Part shown: in pieces, positions 33,997 through 42,705 of the stretch
How positions within the stretch are numbered: the first letter of the stretch is position 1
How the letters are laid out: every line of letters starts with the position of its first letter
Assembly (NCBI GenBank): GCA_023412715.1
Contig: JAEZCC010000025.1
Span: 89,598-153,597, forward strand
Direction of reading: 5' to 3'
Length of the DNA stretch: 64,000 nt
Source of the DNA: Bacillota bacterium
Lineage (GTDB): Bacteria > Bacillota > Clostridia > Oscillospirales > Acutalibacteraceae
Position numbers and translations under genes: made by a program
Notes under the pieces: model-generated
Databases searched by the model: none
Told to the model about the DNA's origin: nothing
Seen by the model: the letters and a program-made list of their open reading frames with translations, nothing else

Positions 33997-35909
33997 TACA
34001 GAACACCTCCGATCGAAACAACCATCAGAATCACAAGCAGTGCCACGGCGATGCCGACGCACGGCTTCCAGAGCTTCTTCTCGCCGAAAAGATCGGGGAA
34101 GTACCAGTTGGCAAGATACATCTGCTTCCTCTCGCCAAACGAGTCGACAAACGAGGAGTCGTCGCCTTCATTGATGCCGGCCATATACGACAGCACCGGC
34201 TTGTTCTGCTTGCCGAGCGTCAGCAGGCGCGCGGCGAGGGGGACGATGACGATCATGCACATCATCAGCAGCATAATCGGGACGTCGCCGCTCGTGATGA
34301 CCGAAAGCGCGGTCGTCCGGAACATGCCGACCAGCACCGGACGGACAAGGTCCGCGGAAATAATCGGGAACAGCAGGCACAGAATCACGACGAGAGACGC
34401 GAGGGTCCCGAGGGTGATTTTCTCGTCCCAGTGGACGGTGTCCGCGTGCGGGTGTGAGCTGTGCGGGACCGCAATCAGTTTGCCGAGCCATTTCGTCCAG
34501 TAGAACATGGTCGTCCCGGAGCCGAACGCGAGGAAGAGCATCATCAGGACGTTGCTGGAATCCACAAAGGACTTGAGCGCGGCCCATTTGGCAATCAGCA
34601 TGCCGAACGGCGCGAGGAACATCCCGAAAATGCCGATGACCATCACGACCGCAAGGCCGGGCAGGCGGACAATCAGGCCGTGCATGTCTTCGATGTTGCG
34701 GCTGCCGGTGCTGTTTTCAACGGCGCCGACCGAGAGGAACATCAACGATTTCGCCACGGCGTGGAAAATCATCAGCAGAATGGCCGCCCAAGCGGACTCG
34801 TACGTCCCGATGCCGGCGCAGGCCGCAATCAGGCCGAGGTTTGAGATTGTGGAGTAGGCCAGCACCTTTTTGCCGTCGCTCTGCGAGATGGCAAGGACGG
34901 AAGCGGCAAAGAACGTGAACCCGCCGACCAGGACGACCATCATGCCCGGGGCCGTCCCGCCGAGGACCGGCGACAGCCGGATCAGCAGGTAGACGCCCGC
35001 CTTGACCATCGTGGCGGAGTGAAGCAGCGCACTCGACGGAGTCGGCGCGACCATAGCGCCGAGCAGCCAGCCGGAGAACGGCAGCTGGGCGCTTTTTGTC
35101 AGCGCCGCGAAAGCCAGCAGCACCGCGGGGATGGCGACCAGCTTCCCGGCCGTGCCGAGATTCAGAAGATCCTGGATGGTGGCGCATTTAAGTACCATGG
35201 TGCTGTACATGATGGCCGCCGCAAACCCGGCGCCGCCGAGGAGGTTCATCCACAGGGCGCGGAACGAGTTGCGCACGGAAATCTCCGTACGGTTATAGCC
35301 GATGAGGAGGAACGAGCACAGGCTCGTGATTTCCCAGAAGAAATACATCCACGACAGGTTCGCGGAAAGGACCAGGCCGAACATCGCCCCGAGGAAGATA
35401 AACAGGACGGAGAGGAAAAACGGGATCCGGTCCGGGAAATCCGTGTGGTGCTTGTGGTAATCCTTCAGGTAGCCGACGGTGTACAGGCCGATGAGGCTGC
35501 CGACCACGCCCACGATAAGGCACATGATGATCGTCAGGTTGTCCACGGCGATGCGCGGCCGCCCCTCGACGGAATATCCGGCAAGCTCCATCCAGACGAT
35601 CGGAATGGTCTGGACGGCCGAAAGCAGTACCACATAATATTTCTTGTAACGGAAACCGTAATAGAAGATGATGCCCATCAGGACGATTTCGCCGATCAGG
35701 ATGAGCCTGTCAAGATTGGCGGCTTCCGTCAGATATACGACGCTTTTTCCGGATAAAAGCGTCGTGACGGCCAGATAGACGACCGCACCGACAATCAGCG
35801 CGCAGCTGACGTAAACCGTATAATCGCGTACTTTACCGGGCCTTTTCATGAAAGCCAGAAGGATGGCCGCCAGAAAAGGAAACAGAACCAGAAATGCAAT
35901 TATCCCCAT
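33996..35909 (-). CDS. echA: Ech hydrogenase antiporter-like subunit A (NuoL-like)
   Basis: A 637-residue membrane protein with about 16 hydrophobic segments, belonging to the NuoL/MrpA proton- or sodium-channel family. Conserved polar residues lie in FFWEITSLCSFLLIGY (Glu), LTKSAQLPFSGWLLGAM (Lys) and HSATMVKAGVYLL (His, Lys). A C-terminal membrane helix follows a lateral stretch as in NuoL. It is the first gene of the ten-gene ech-hyp operon. Confidence 0.9.
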   Translation of the reverse strand: MGIIAFLVLFPFLAAILLAFMKRPGKVRDYTVYVSCALIVGAVVYLAVTTLLSGKSVVYLTEAANLDRLILIGEIVLMGIIFYYGFRYKKYYVVLLSAVQTIPIVWMELAGYSVEGRPRIAVDNLTIIMCLIVGVVGSLIGLYTVGYLKDYHKHHTDFPDRIPFFLSVLFIFLGAMFGLVLSANLSWMYFFWEITSLCSFLLIGYNRTEISVRNSFRALWMNLLGGAGFAAAIMYSTMVLKCATIQDLLNLGTAGKLVAIPAVLLAFAALTKSAQLPFSGWLLGAMVAPTPSSALLHSATMVKAGVYLLIRLSPVLGGTAPGMMVVLVGGFTFFAASVLAISQSDGKKVLAYSTISNLGLIAACAGIGTYESAWAAILLMIFHAVAKSLMFLSVGAVENSTGSRNIEDMHGLIVRLPGLAVVMVIGIFGMFLAPFGMLIAKWAALKSFVDSSNVLMMLFLAFGSGTTMFYWTKWLGKLIAVPHSSHPHADTVHWDEKITLGTLASLVVILCLLFPIISADLVRPVLVGMFRTTALSVITSGDVPIMLLMMCMIVIVPLAARLLTLGKQNKPVLSYMAGINEGDDSSFVDSFGERKQMYLANWYFPDLFGEKKLWKPCVGIAVALLVILMVVSIGGVL

Positions 35910-36415
35910 AACTTTACAATCACCGCTTTTTCGTTATTGTTTTCGCCGAACCTCTTCTTGGACGGCGCCGTCTGCGCAAAGCTCCAGTCTTTTACCCCAT
36001 CCGCACACTCCCCCGAAAACCGCCGATGCCGTGCTTCGGCCTTTTGCGGCGCATGCGGCCGCAACGATTGATTGTTATAATAATAACATAATAGCACTTT
36101 TCCCGCAAGAAGCAAGAATCCAAAAGAATTTTCAGCCGAACGGCCGTTTTTTTGCCCTCCGCCGGAAAGAGCCAGATTTTTTCGCAATCAATTAAATGAT
36201 AGCAGAATGCCGTGCCAGGCTCAATCGGGCTTACGATTTCTTTATCATTTCTTTATGGTGTTTTTGTGTCGATTCTTACGAAAATATAGTATAATGGTGT
36301 ACGTCTGATAATTTATTCACATGCCGGCCGCGGCAGCGAAAGCGGCGGCGCCCGAAACGCAGAACAGAAAAATCAGATATTCCGAAGGGATTTGCCGAAA
36401 AAGGAAGATGTAGGG
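35910..36415. other. Intergenic divergence region between echA and the response regulator
   Basis: About 500 bp with no supported gene. On the minus strand TTGCGG (36103-36108 region) followed 17 bp on by TATTAT is a possible echA promoter, in the AT-rich 36060-36120 stretch. On the plus strand a perfect TATAAT lies at 36290-36295, 120 nt before the regulator, without a good -35. Neither promoter is secure. Confidence 0.4.
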
Positions 36416-37126
36416 ATGCAGAACAAACCGACGGTTCTGATCACAGAAGACGACAGCGAGCTGCGCAGCTTCCTTTCGTCGACGCTTCAGGCGGACGGAT
36501 ACCGCACGCTCACGGCTGCGAACGGAGGTTCCGCTCTTTCGATGATCTCTTCCCACTGCCCTGACATCGTCCTTCTGAATCTCGGCCTTCCGGACATGGA
36601 CGGCCTGGAAATTCTCTCTTCGGTCCGCAAATGGTCCGACGTGCCCATCGTGATTCTTTCTTCCCGCACCGACGAGAATTCCGTCGTGCGCGCGCTGGAC
36701 ATGGGCGCGGACGATTATATTGTGAAGCCGGTCCGCACGCCGGAGTTTCTGGCGCGGATCCGCGCCGCGCTTCGGCACGGCGCCCGGATGGGCGCCGGAC
36801 CGGGCCTTTCGGCAGACAGACTGGTGTGCGGGCAGCTTACGGTGGACCTCGGCCAGCGTTCCGTCTCGGTCGGCGGAAGGGAGGTCCATCTGACGCAGAA
36901 CGAGTTCAAAATCGTGCTGCTCCTCGCAAAGCACGCCGGGGAAGTCCTCTCCTACTCCTACATTCTCGAGCACGTCTGGGGGAACTTCGCCGCGGACGAC
37001 CGGCAGATTCTGCGGGTCAACATGGCAAATATCCGCAGGAAAATCGAGCGGGACCCTTCGAATCCGCGCCATATCCTTACGGAGGTCGGCGTCGGCTACC
37101 GGCTGTCGGACCGCCCTTCGCCGTAA
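36416..37126 (+). CDS. OmpR/KdpE-like response regulator lacking the phospho-acceptor Asp
   Basis: A 236-residue regulator with a receiver (1-120) and an OmpR-type winged helix (EVHLTQNEFKIVLLLAKHAGEVLSY...RVNMANIRRKIE). The overall pattern matches KdpE. In the receiver the acidic pocket (E11, D12, D13), the Ser of VILSS and the Lys of YIVKP are kept, but the expected phospho-Asp is Asn (N55, codon AAT at 36578-36580, in VLLNLGLPDMDG). No histidine kinase and no kdp genes are nearby. ATG 36416 is used; a TTG at 36392 is in frame. It may act without phosphorylation. Confidence 0.85.
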   Translation: MQNKPTVLITEDDSELRSFLSSTLQADGYRTLTAANGGSALSMISSHCPDIVLLNLGLPDMDGLEILSSVRKWSDVPIVILSSRTDENSVVRALDMGADDYIVKPVRTPEFLARIRAALRHGARMGAGPGLSADRLVCGQLTVDLGQRSVSVGGREVHLTQNEFKIVLLLAKHAGEVLSYSYILEHVWGNFAADDRQILRVNMANIRRKIERDPSNPRHILTEVGVGYRLSDRPSP

Positions 37127-37232
37127 AGCCCATTCCGATACCTATTCTCTTCTTTCTTTTTTTATATATCCTTTATTATCTGGGAGCCGCGGAACCCGCG
37201 CTTCCAAAAAATCTGAGGAGGAACACAGCATC

Positions 37233-38186
37233 ATGAAAAGATCGAGCAAAATCAGTATTCTCGGTGCCGGAAACGTCGGAGCAACGATCGCCTACACTCT
37301 CACTCTGGAAGGCCTTGCCTCTGAAATCGTTCTGGTTGACATCAACCGCGACAAGGCAAAGGGCGAGGCCATGGACATCATCCAGTGCACGGCGCTGTGC
37401 CCGGCCGTCAACATCTACGCGGGCGATTACCCCGACATCAGCGGATCCGACATTGTCGTCGTCACGCTGGGCGGCGCCCGCAAACCCGGCCAGACCCGCA
37501 TCGACCTGGCGCAGGGGAACGTCAACATCATCAAGAGCGTCATGCCTCAGGCTATCAAATACGCGCCGAACGCCATCTACGTCGCGGTCAGCAACCCGGT
37601 CGACATTATCGCCTACACCATGCAGAAGGTCACCGGCCTGCCGGACAACCAGGTCTTCGGCTCCGGCACGATGCTGGACTCCGCGCGCCTGCGTGAGATG
37701 ATTGCGCAGTACGCCGACGTCAACCCGAAGAACGTGCACGGGTACGTTCTGGGCGAGCACGGCGATTCTTCCATGATTCCGTGGTCGCTCGCAACGATCG
37801 GCGGAATTCCGGCCGACGTTTTCCTTGAAAAGCGCCGTGTCAAAAAAGAGAACGGCTCGTCGCTGGACCACGAGGCCATTGTGAACGACGTGCACCGCGC
37901 CGGCGGGGAGATCATCCGCCTGAAGGGCGCCACCTTCTACGCAATTGCCGTTTCCGCCGCGAAGATCTGCCGCAACATCCTGCGCAACACGAACTCCGTC
38001 CTTCCGCTTTCCGGAAAGCTGCACGGCGAATACGGTGTCGAAGACATCTATATGAGCCTTCCGTTCGTGCTGAACCGCAGCGGCCTTGCCGACTGCATCG
38101 CCCCGACTCTGACGGAAGACGAAACCGCGAAGCTTCTCTCAAGCGCCCAAATGCTGAAAGAAACCATCGCCGGCCTGAAAATCTGA
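37233..38186 (+). CDS. LDH/MDH-family dehydrogenase, probably malate dehydrogenase
   Basis: A 317-residue NAD-dependent 2-hydroxyacid dehydrogenase: GAGNVGAT (11-18), catalytic D149/H176 pair with GEHGDSS, R152. At the position that is Gln in lactate dehydrogenases (NQKPGETR) this protein has Arg83 (GARKPGQTR), the residue that selects oxaloacetate/malate. The KGATFYAIA region stays LDH-like, as in several clostridial malate dehydrogenases. The next gene is malic enzyme, which uses malate. I favour malate dehydrogenase; lactate dehydrogenase is the usual automatic label and cannot be ruled out. Confidence 0.8.
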   Translation: MKRSSKISILGAGNVGATIAYTLTLEGLASEIVLVDINRDKAKGEAMDIIQCTALCPAVNIYAGDYPDISGSDIVVVTLGGARKPGQTRIDLAQGNVNIIKSVMPQAIKYAPNAIYVAVSNPVDIIAYTMQKVTGLPDNQVFGSGTMLDSARLREMIAQYADVNPKNVHGYVLGEHGDSSMIPWSLATIGGIPADVFLEKRRVKKENGSSLDHEAIVNDVHRAGGEIIRLKGATFYAIAVSAAKICRNILRNTNSVLPLSGKLHGEYGVEDIYMSLPFVLNRSGLADCIAPTLTEDETAKLLSSAQMLKETIAGLKI

Positions 38187-38236
38187 CAGCCGGAGCTTCC
38201 GCCTGTCCAGGACTGTTTTGAGAAAGGATATTAGAA

Positions 38237-39409
38237 ATGGATTACGCATCTGAATCGCTGAAACTCCATTACAAATGGAAAGGCAAGATCGAAATGATCT
38301 GCCGTGCCCCGCTTGAAACGCGCGACGACCTCTCGCTCGCCTACACTCCCGGCGTTGCGCAGCCCTGCCTCGAGATCCAGAAGGACGTGGACAAGAGCTA
38401 CGACCTGACCCGCCGCGGCAACCTCGTGGCCGTCGTGACCGACGGCACGGCGGTGCTCGGCCTCGGCGACATCGGCCCGGAGGCCGGCATGCCGGTCATG
38501 GAAGGCAAATGCGCGCTGTTCAAGGCTTTCGGCGGCGTCGACGCCATCCCGCTGTGCGTCCGTTCCAAAGAGGTGGACGACATTGTCAACACCGTCCGCC
38601 TGATTGCCGGCAGCTTCGGCGGCATCAACCTGGAAGACATCGCCGCGCCGCGCTGCTTTGAGATTGAGAAAAAGCTCAAGCAGTGCTGCGACATCCCGAT
38701 TTTCCACGACGACCAGCACGGCACCGCCGTCGTCACGCTCGCCGCCATGCTCAACGCCCTGAAGCTGACGGGCAAAAAGCTGGACGAAATCAAGGTCGTC
38801 ACCAGCGGCGCGGGCGCGGCCGGCATCGCAATCATCAAGCTGCTGATTGCACTCGGCCTGAAGGACGTCGTCATGTGCGACCGCCACGGCGCCATTTACG
38901 AGGGCCGCGACGGCCTGAACCCGGTCAAGGAAGAGATGGCCGCCATCACCAACCGCAGCAAGAAGAGCGGAACCCTTGCCGACGTGCTGAAGGGCGCCGA
39001 CGTGTTCATCGGCGTTTCCGCCCCGCACTGCGTCACGCCGGAAATGGTCAGGAGCATGAACAAAGACCCTATCCTGTTCCCCATGGCGAACCCGACGCCG
39101 GAAATCATGCCGGACGAGGCCAAAGCGGCCGGCGCGGCGGTCGTCGGCACGGGCCGCAGCGACTTCCCGAACCAGATCAACAATGTGCTCGCGTTCCCGG
39201 GCATCTTCCGCGGCGCGCTGGACGTGCGCGCCTCCGACATCAACGACGAGATGAAGATTGCGGCGGCTTACGCCATCGCCTCTTTCGTCACGGACGACAA
39301 GCTTTCGCCGGATTACATCATCCCCAGCGCGCTGGACCGCAGCGTCGCGGCGGCGGTCGCAAAGGCGGTTGCCGATGCGGCGCGCAAATCCGGCGTCGCA
39401 AGGCTCTGA
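38237..39409 (+). CDS. Malic enzyme (oxaloacetate-decarboxylating malate dehydrogenase)
   Basis: A 390-residue short-form malic enzyme that converts malate to pyruvate and CO2 with NAD(P)+. Features: LSLAYTPGVAQPC start, GDIGPEAGMPVMEGKC, FHDDQHGTAVV (metal site), TSGAGAAGIAII (nucleotide loop) and MANPTPEI. It lacks the C-terminal phosphotransacetylase-like part of MaeB. It sits 50 bp after the dehydrogenase gene with AAAGGA upstream, so the two are one operon closed by the terminator at 39430. Confidence 0.95.
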   Translation: MDYASESLKLHYKWKGKIEMICRAPLETRDDLSLAYTPGVAQPCLEIQKDVDKSYDLTRRGNLVAVVTDGTAVLGLGDIGPEAGMPVMEGKCALFKAFGGVDAIPLCVRSKEVDDIVNTVRLIAGSFGGINLEDIAAPRCFEIEKKLKQCCDIPIFHDDQHGTAVVTLAAMLNALKLTGKKLDEIKVVTSGAGAAGIAIIKLLIALGLKDVVMCDRHGAIYEGRDGLNPVKEEMAAITNRSKKSGTLADVLKGADVFIGVSAPHCVTPEMVRSMNKDPILFPMANPTPEIMPDEAKAAGAAVVGTGRSDFPNQINNVLAFPGIFRGALDVRASDINDEMKIAAAYAIASFVTDDKLSPDYIIPSALDRSVAAAVAKAVADAARKSGVARL

Positions 39410-39429
39410 TGTTCCGCACGGATTTTTTG

Positions 39430-39460
39430 CTCCCGGCCCTTCGGCCGGGAGTTTTTCTTT
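39430..39460 (+). terminator. Intrinsic terminator of the malate operon
   Basis: A 9-bp perfect stem (39430-39438 with 39443-39451), CTTC loop, then TTTTTCTTTT. Confidence 0.9.
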
Positions 39461-39503
39461 TCCCCGGCGGCTTCCGCCGCCTTCGCCGCGCCGATTCTTC
39501 CGC

Positions 39504-39532
39504 TTGATTTTTCCCATGCGGTATGGTATACT
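39504..39532 (+). promoter_or_regulatory. Sigma-A promoter of the ferritin gene
   Basis: TTGATT (39504-39509), 17-bp spacer, TATACT (39527-39532), 70 nt before the ATG. Confidence 0.75.
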
Positions 39533-39602
39533 GATTCCTCAAAAAAGTGGAATCGGATCCAAATCGGGATCCATAAAAAGGAACGAAAGGAGCTTACAAA
39601 TT

Positions 39603-40115
39603 ATGCTGAGCAAAGAAACCACCGCGCTGCTGAACAACCAGGTCAACATGGAATGGGCTTCCGCCTACCTGTACTTGGACATGTCGAACTTCTACGCCGA
39701 CAAGAACCTGAACGGATTCGCAAACTGGTTCAACATCCAAGCCCAGGAAGAGCACGACCACGCGATGCTTTTCAACCAGTACCTTCTGAACAACGACGTG
39801 CAGCCGGCGCTGAAAAACGTTCAGGCGCCGACCGAGCCTTACGGCGACTTCCGCGCGCCGATCAGCCGGGCGTTCGCCCACGAGCAGGCGGTCACCGCCT
39901 CCATCAACAGCATCTACGCCGGGGCTTACGCGGAGAAAGACTTCCGCACCATGCAGTTTCTGGACTGGTTCGTCAAGGAACAGGGGGAAGAAGAGAAAAA
40001 CACCCAGGACGTCCTGAAACGCTACGACCTGTTCGGCAGCGACGCAAAGAGCCTGTACCTGCTCGACTCCGAGCTTGCGGCAAGAGTCTACGCCGCACCC
40101 TCGCTCGTGCTGTGA
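39603..40115 (+). CDS. ftnA: Bacterial non-haem ferritin
   Basis: A 170-residue ferritin forming a 24-mer iron store. Ferroxidase-site residues are visible: Glu in NMEWASAYLYLDM, EEHDHAMLF (Glu-x-x-His) and EQAVTASI, with EQGEEEKN on the last helix. ATG 39603 has AAAGGAG 9 nt upstream; the longer open frame from 39258 overlaps malic enzyme and is false. It is monocistronic. Confidence 0.95.
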   Translation: MLSKETTALLNNQVNMEWASAYLYLDMSNFYADKNLNGFANWFNIQAQEEHDHAMLFNQYLLNNDVQPALKNVQAPTEPYGDFRAPISRAFAHEQAVTASINSIYAGAYAEKDFRTMQFLDWFVKEQGEEEKNTQDVLKRYDLFGSDAKSLYLLDSELAARVYAAPSLVL

Positions 40116-40170
40116 CCTTCTCCCGCAAAAAAACGGGCGCCGGAAAAAAGATTCCGGTGCCTTCCATAGC

Positions 40171-40207
40171 AAAAGGCTTCTTCCGCGCAATGCGGAAGAA
40201 GCCTTTT
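40171..40207. terminator. Bidirectional intrinsic terminator
   Basis: A perfect 16-bp stem (40171-40186 with 40192-40207) with A and T runs lies between convergent ferritin and the NlpC/P60 gene. A further hairpin follows the ferritin stop at 40134-40162. Confidence 0.85.
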
Positions 40208-40224
40208 CTCTTTCTTGATACCGC

Positions 40225-41160
40225 TTATATTCTGGCGGCCGACGAACCATAAACGGAACCGAGCGTCCCGGTGTCCGCGACCCCCGTGGCGGAAAGCCCC
40301 GCCTTCTTCTGGTACGCAAGCACCGAAGCCTGCGTAATGGGGCCGTAATAGCCGGTGCAGTTGTCGGCGGTGATGTAACCGAGCGCGTTCAGGCGTTTCT
40401 GCAGGCTCAGGACGTCGCTTCCGCGCGCCCCGGTCATGAGCGTCTTCTGCGGCGCGCCCAGCGCTTTCGAAATGGCGCCGGAAACGGCGGTCGCGCTCGA
40501 AGAAACCAGCTTCCCGCTCTGGTCGAACGTGTAAACCGTGTTGTTGACCGTCCTCTGAACTCCCGTGACATACTGGCCGTTCTCGTAATAATACTGGTGG
40601 TCGTCGAAGGCGACAAACCCGCTTGCCGGATACTGGATCTGCGGCAGCTTAAACCATTTCTGCCACCGGTAACTGCCGCCGACGGCCGCCTGGTACTTGA
40701 CATTCTGGCCCGTGCAGCGGTTGTCCACCGCCATGTTGGCGCCGACATAGACCCCCACGTGACCCGGGCTGTACAGAATCAGCCCGTGGATTTTCGGCAC
40801 GGAAGACGCGCGGGACTGGTCGATATTCCCTTTGACGGACGCGGAAGAAAGCATGCCGCTCGAGCTGCCCGCAACGGAACGCAGGGCGGGATTGGGGTTC
40901 GATTTGCTGCCGGTCCACCAGAGATAGGATTTAATCAGCCCGGAACAGTCGGTGCTGCGGTTTCCGCCCACAAGCTGCCCATAGCAGCCGTAACGGTACT
41001 TCCATCCCTGCTGGTACGCCATTAAGGCATGCTCTGCGAGCCCTGCCCCGGTTTTCGCTTCCGCCGCCGCCGCGGGAGCCTGCACCTGCCCGGCCCAAAC
41101 GGCCAAGGCGGCACAGGCAACGACTGCGGCCGTCCATCCGAATAAACGCGTCTTCTGCAT
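40225..41160 (-). CDS. Secreted NlpC/P60-type peptidase with wall-binding repeat and PG-binding domain
   Basis: A 311-residue exported protein. Signal peptide: KTRLFGWTAAVVACAALAVWAG, cleavage near AxA. NlpC/P60 core: catalytic Cys72 in STDCSGLIKSYLWW and His134 in SPGHVGVYVG. A Tyr/Trp-rich repeat (around YYYENGQYVTGVQ) resembles choline/glucan-binding repeats. The C-terminal 65 residues are a PG_binding_1 domain (GSDVLSLQKRLNALGYI). It should cleave peptidoglycan stem peptides in wall growth. ATG 41160 follows GGAGGG. WalR-like sites lie directly upstream. Confidence 0.85.
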   Translation of the reverse strand: MQKTRLFGWTAAVVACAALAVWAGQVQAPAAAAEAKTGAGLAEHALMAYQQGWKYRYGCYGQLVGGNRSTDCSGLIKSYLWWTGSKSNPNPALRSVAGSSSGMLSSASVKGNIDQSRASSVPKIHGLILYSPGHVGVYVGANMAVDNRCTGQNVKYQAAVGGSYRWQKWFKLPQIQYPASGFVAFDDHQYYYENGQYVTGVQRTVNNTVYTFDQSGKLVSSSATAVSGAISKALGAPQKTLMTGARGSDVLSLQKRLNALGYITADNCTGYYGPITQASVLAYQKKAGLSATGVADTGTLGSVYGSSAARI

Positions 41161-41187
41161 TTCGCCCTCCGAAAATTTGTTCCAGAC

Positions 41188-41236
41188 ATTACACAACTGT
41201 TACAAATTAGTAACAGTTTAGCATTAACTGGTAACA
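41188..41236 (-). promoter_or_regulatory. Array of WalR (YycF)-like half-sites upstream of the NlpC/P60 gene
   Basis: On the minus strand: TGTTAC (41215-41210), 5 nt, TGTAAC (41204-41199), 5 nt, TGTAAT (41193-41188). The WalR consensus is TGTWAH-N5-TGTWAH, so these are two consecutive matches on an 11-bp period. A further TGTTAC at 41236-41231 is in helical phase. The first pair also forms a perfect 9-bp dyad (41195-41203 with 41210-41218). Confidence 0.75.
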
Positions 41237-41327
41237 AATGCAATACATTTCGGAGAAGAAAAGGCAATTTCGTACTATTCCCCTAATTTATTTAAAATAT
41301 TTTTATGCAATATGCTTATTACATTTC

Positions 41328-42695
41328 TCAGCCTTCCAGCAAGCGCTTGACAATTTGATCCGTTTTCATGCCGCGGGACCCCTTGACCAGCACGGTATCG
41401 CCGGGGCGCAGGCCTTCGGACAGGCGCCGCACCGCCTCTTCGTTGTCCCCGCAGGCAAAGCACTCCCCGGCGGGCCGGGCCGCGAGAAAGCCCGCCGCAA
41501 TCTCTTTCGCCTGCGGCCCGACCGTCAGAAGGACGTCCGCGCCCGCCTTCGCGGCGTACCCGCCGAGCTCGAAATGCGCCTTCGCGGAATACTCCCCCAG
41601 CTCCAGCATGTCGGCCAGGACGGCGAACCGCCTGCCGCCCGAGAAGCCGCACAGCACGTCGAGACTGCTCCGAGCCGCGTCCGGGCTGGAATTATAGGAA
41701 TCGTCGATCACCGTGACCCCGCGGGCCCTGCGGATCTGCATGCGCATGGCGAGCGGCCGGTAAGCGGAAAGGGCCCGCGCGGCCTCCGGCAGCGGGACGC
41801 CGAGCTTCTCCGCCACGGCCAGCCCGGCAAGAGCGTCCAGCACGCAGTGCCTGCCCGGAACCGGCAGGCGCGCTTCCCCGCCGAAGCCCGAACGGGAAAC
41901 AAAGCGGAAAGAAGACGCATCCGTTCCGCATTCTATTGCTTCGGCCCTGAAATCGCACCAGGGCTGCGTGCCGAAAAAGACGGTCTCAAACGGGAAGCTG
42001 GCCCGCAGCTGTGCAAGCATGGGGTCGTCGCCGTTCAGGAACAGCGCGGAACCCTCGTGGAACCGGTCGGTGATGTGCAACTTTTCGCTCCGGATATTCT
42101 CCTGCGAGCCGAGGTTGCCGATGTGCGACAGGCCGATGTTGGTCACGACGGCATAGTCCGGCGCGGCCACGGCGGCGATGCGGGCCATCTCGCCGAATTC
42201 GCTCATCCCCATCTCCAGAACGGCGGCGCCGTACTCCGAAGACAGGCGGAACACGGTGAGCGGAAGGCCGATCTGGCTGTTCTGGTTGCCCTCCGTCTTC
42301 AGCACGCGCAGCCCGGCGGAGAGCGCGAGGGCGACCAGCTCTTTCGTCGTCGTCTTGCCGACGCTGCCGGTGACGCCCACAACGGGGCCGCGGAATTTTC
42401 TGCGCCAGGCCGCGGCCGTTTTCTGAAGCGCGGCGCGTGTGTCGTCCACGGCGATCCACGCGCCCGGCCCCTGCGCCGAAGTATGCTCCTGCGTAAAAGC
42501 CGCCGCCGCCCCGGCCGCGAACGCCTTGGCAAGGTACGCGTGCGCGTCGGTCTTCTCGCCGACAATCGGCACAAACAGCGAACCCGGCCCCGCTTCCCGG
42601 CTGTCCGCGGCGAAAGACGTCACCTCCGCCGCGGGATCGCCGCACAGAAGGCGGCCGCCGCAGGCCTCCACAATCTCTGCAACCGTCATTTTCAT
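41328..42695 (-). CDS. murF: UDP-N-acetylmuramoyl-tripeptide--D-alanyl-D-alanine ligase
   Basis: A 455-residue MurF, which adds D-Ala-D-Ala in the cytoplasm. Motifs: VVGVTGSVGKTTTKELV (P-loop), TEGNQNSQIGLPLT, EMGMSEFGEM, TNIGLSHIGNLGS and DDSYNSSPDA. ATG 42695 lies 10 nt after the murE stop with GAGG upstream. A frame extension to 42743 overlaps murE and is rejected. Confidence 0.95.
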   Translation of the reverse strand: MKMTVAEIVEACGGRLLCGDPAAEVTSFAADSREAGPGSLFVPIVGEKTDAHAYLAKAFAAGAAAAFTQEHTSAQGPGAWIAVDDTRAALQKTAAAWRRKFRGPVVGVTGSVGKTTTKELVALALSAGLRVLKTEGNQNSQIGLPLTVFRLSSEYGAAVLEMGMSEFGEMARIAAVAAPDYAVVTNIGLSHIGNLGSQENIRSEKLHITDRFHEGSALFLNGDDPMLAQLRASFPFETVFFGTQPWCDFRAEAIECGTDASSFRFVSRSGFGGEARLPVPGRHCVLDALAGLAVAEKLGVPLPEAARALSAYRPLAMRMQIRRARGVTVIDDSYNSSPDAARSSLDVLCGFSGGRRFAVLADMLELGEYSAKAHFELGGYAAKAGADVLLTVGPQAKEIAAGFLAARPAGECFACGDNEEAVRRLSEGLRPGDTVLVKGSRGMKTDQIVKRLLEG

Positions 42696-42705
42696 TGCCC
42701 GCGCC

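Noticed and set aside
36416..37126. A kdp potassium-uptake locus
   Set aside because: The regulator resembles KdpE, but no kdpD or kdpABC gene is in the window and the phospho-Asp is missing.
37233..38186. Simple L-lactate dehydrogenase call
   Set aside because: Arg at the specificity position and the malic enzyme neighbour argue for malate; kept only as an alternative.
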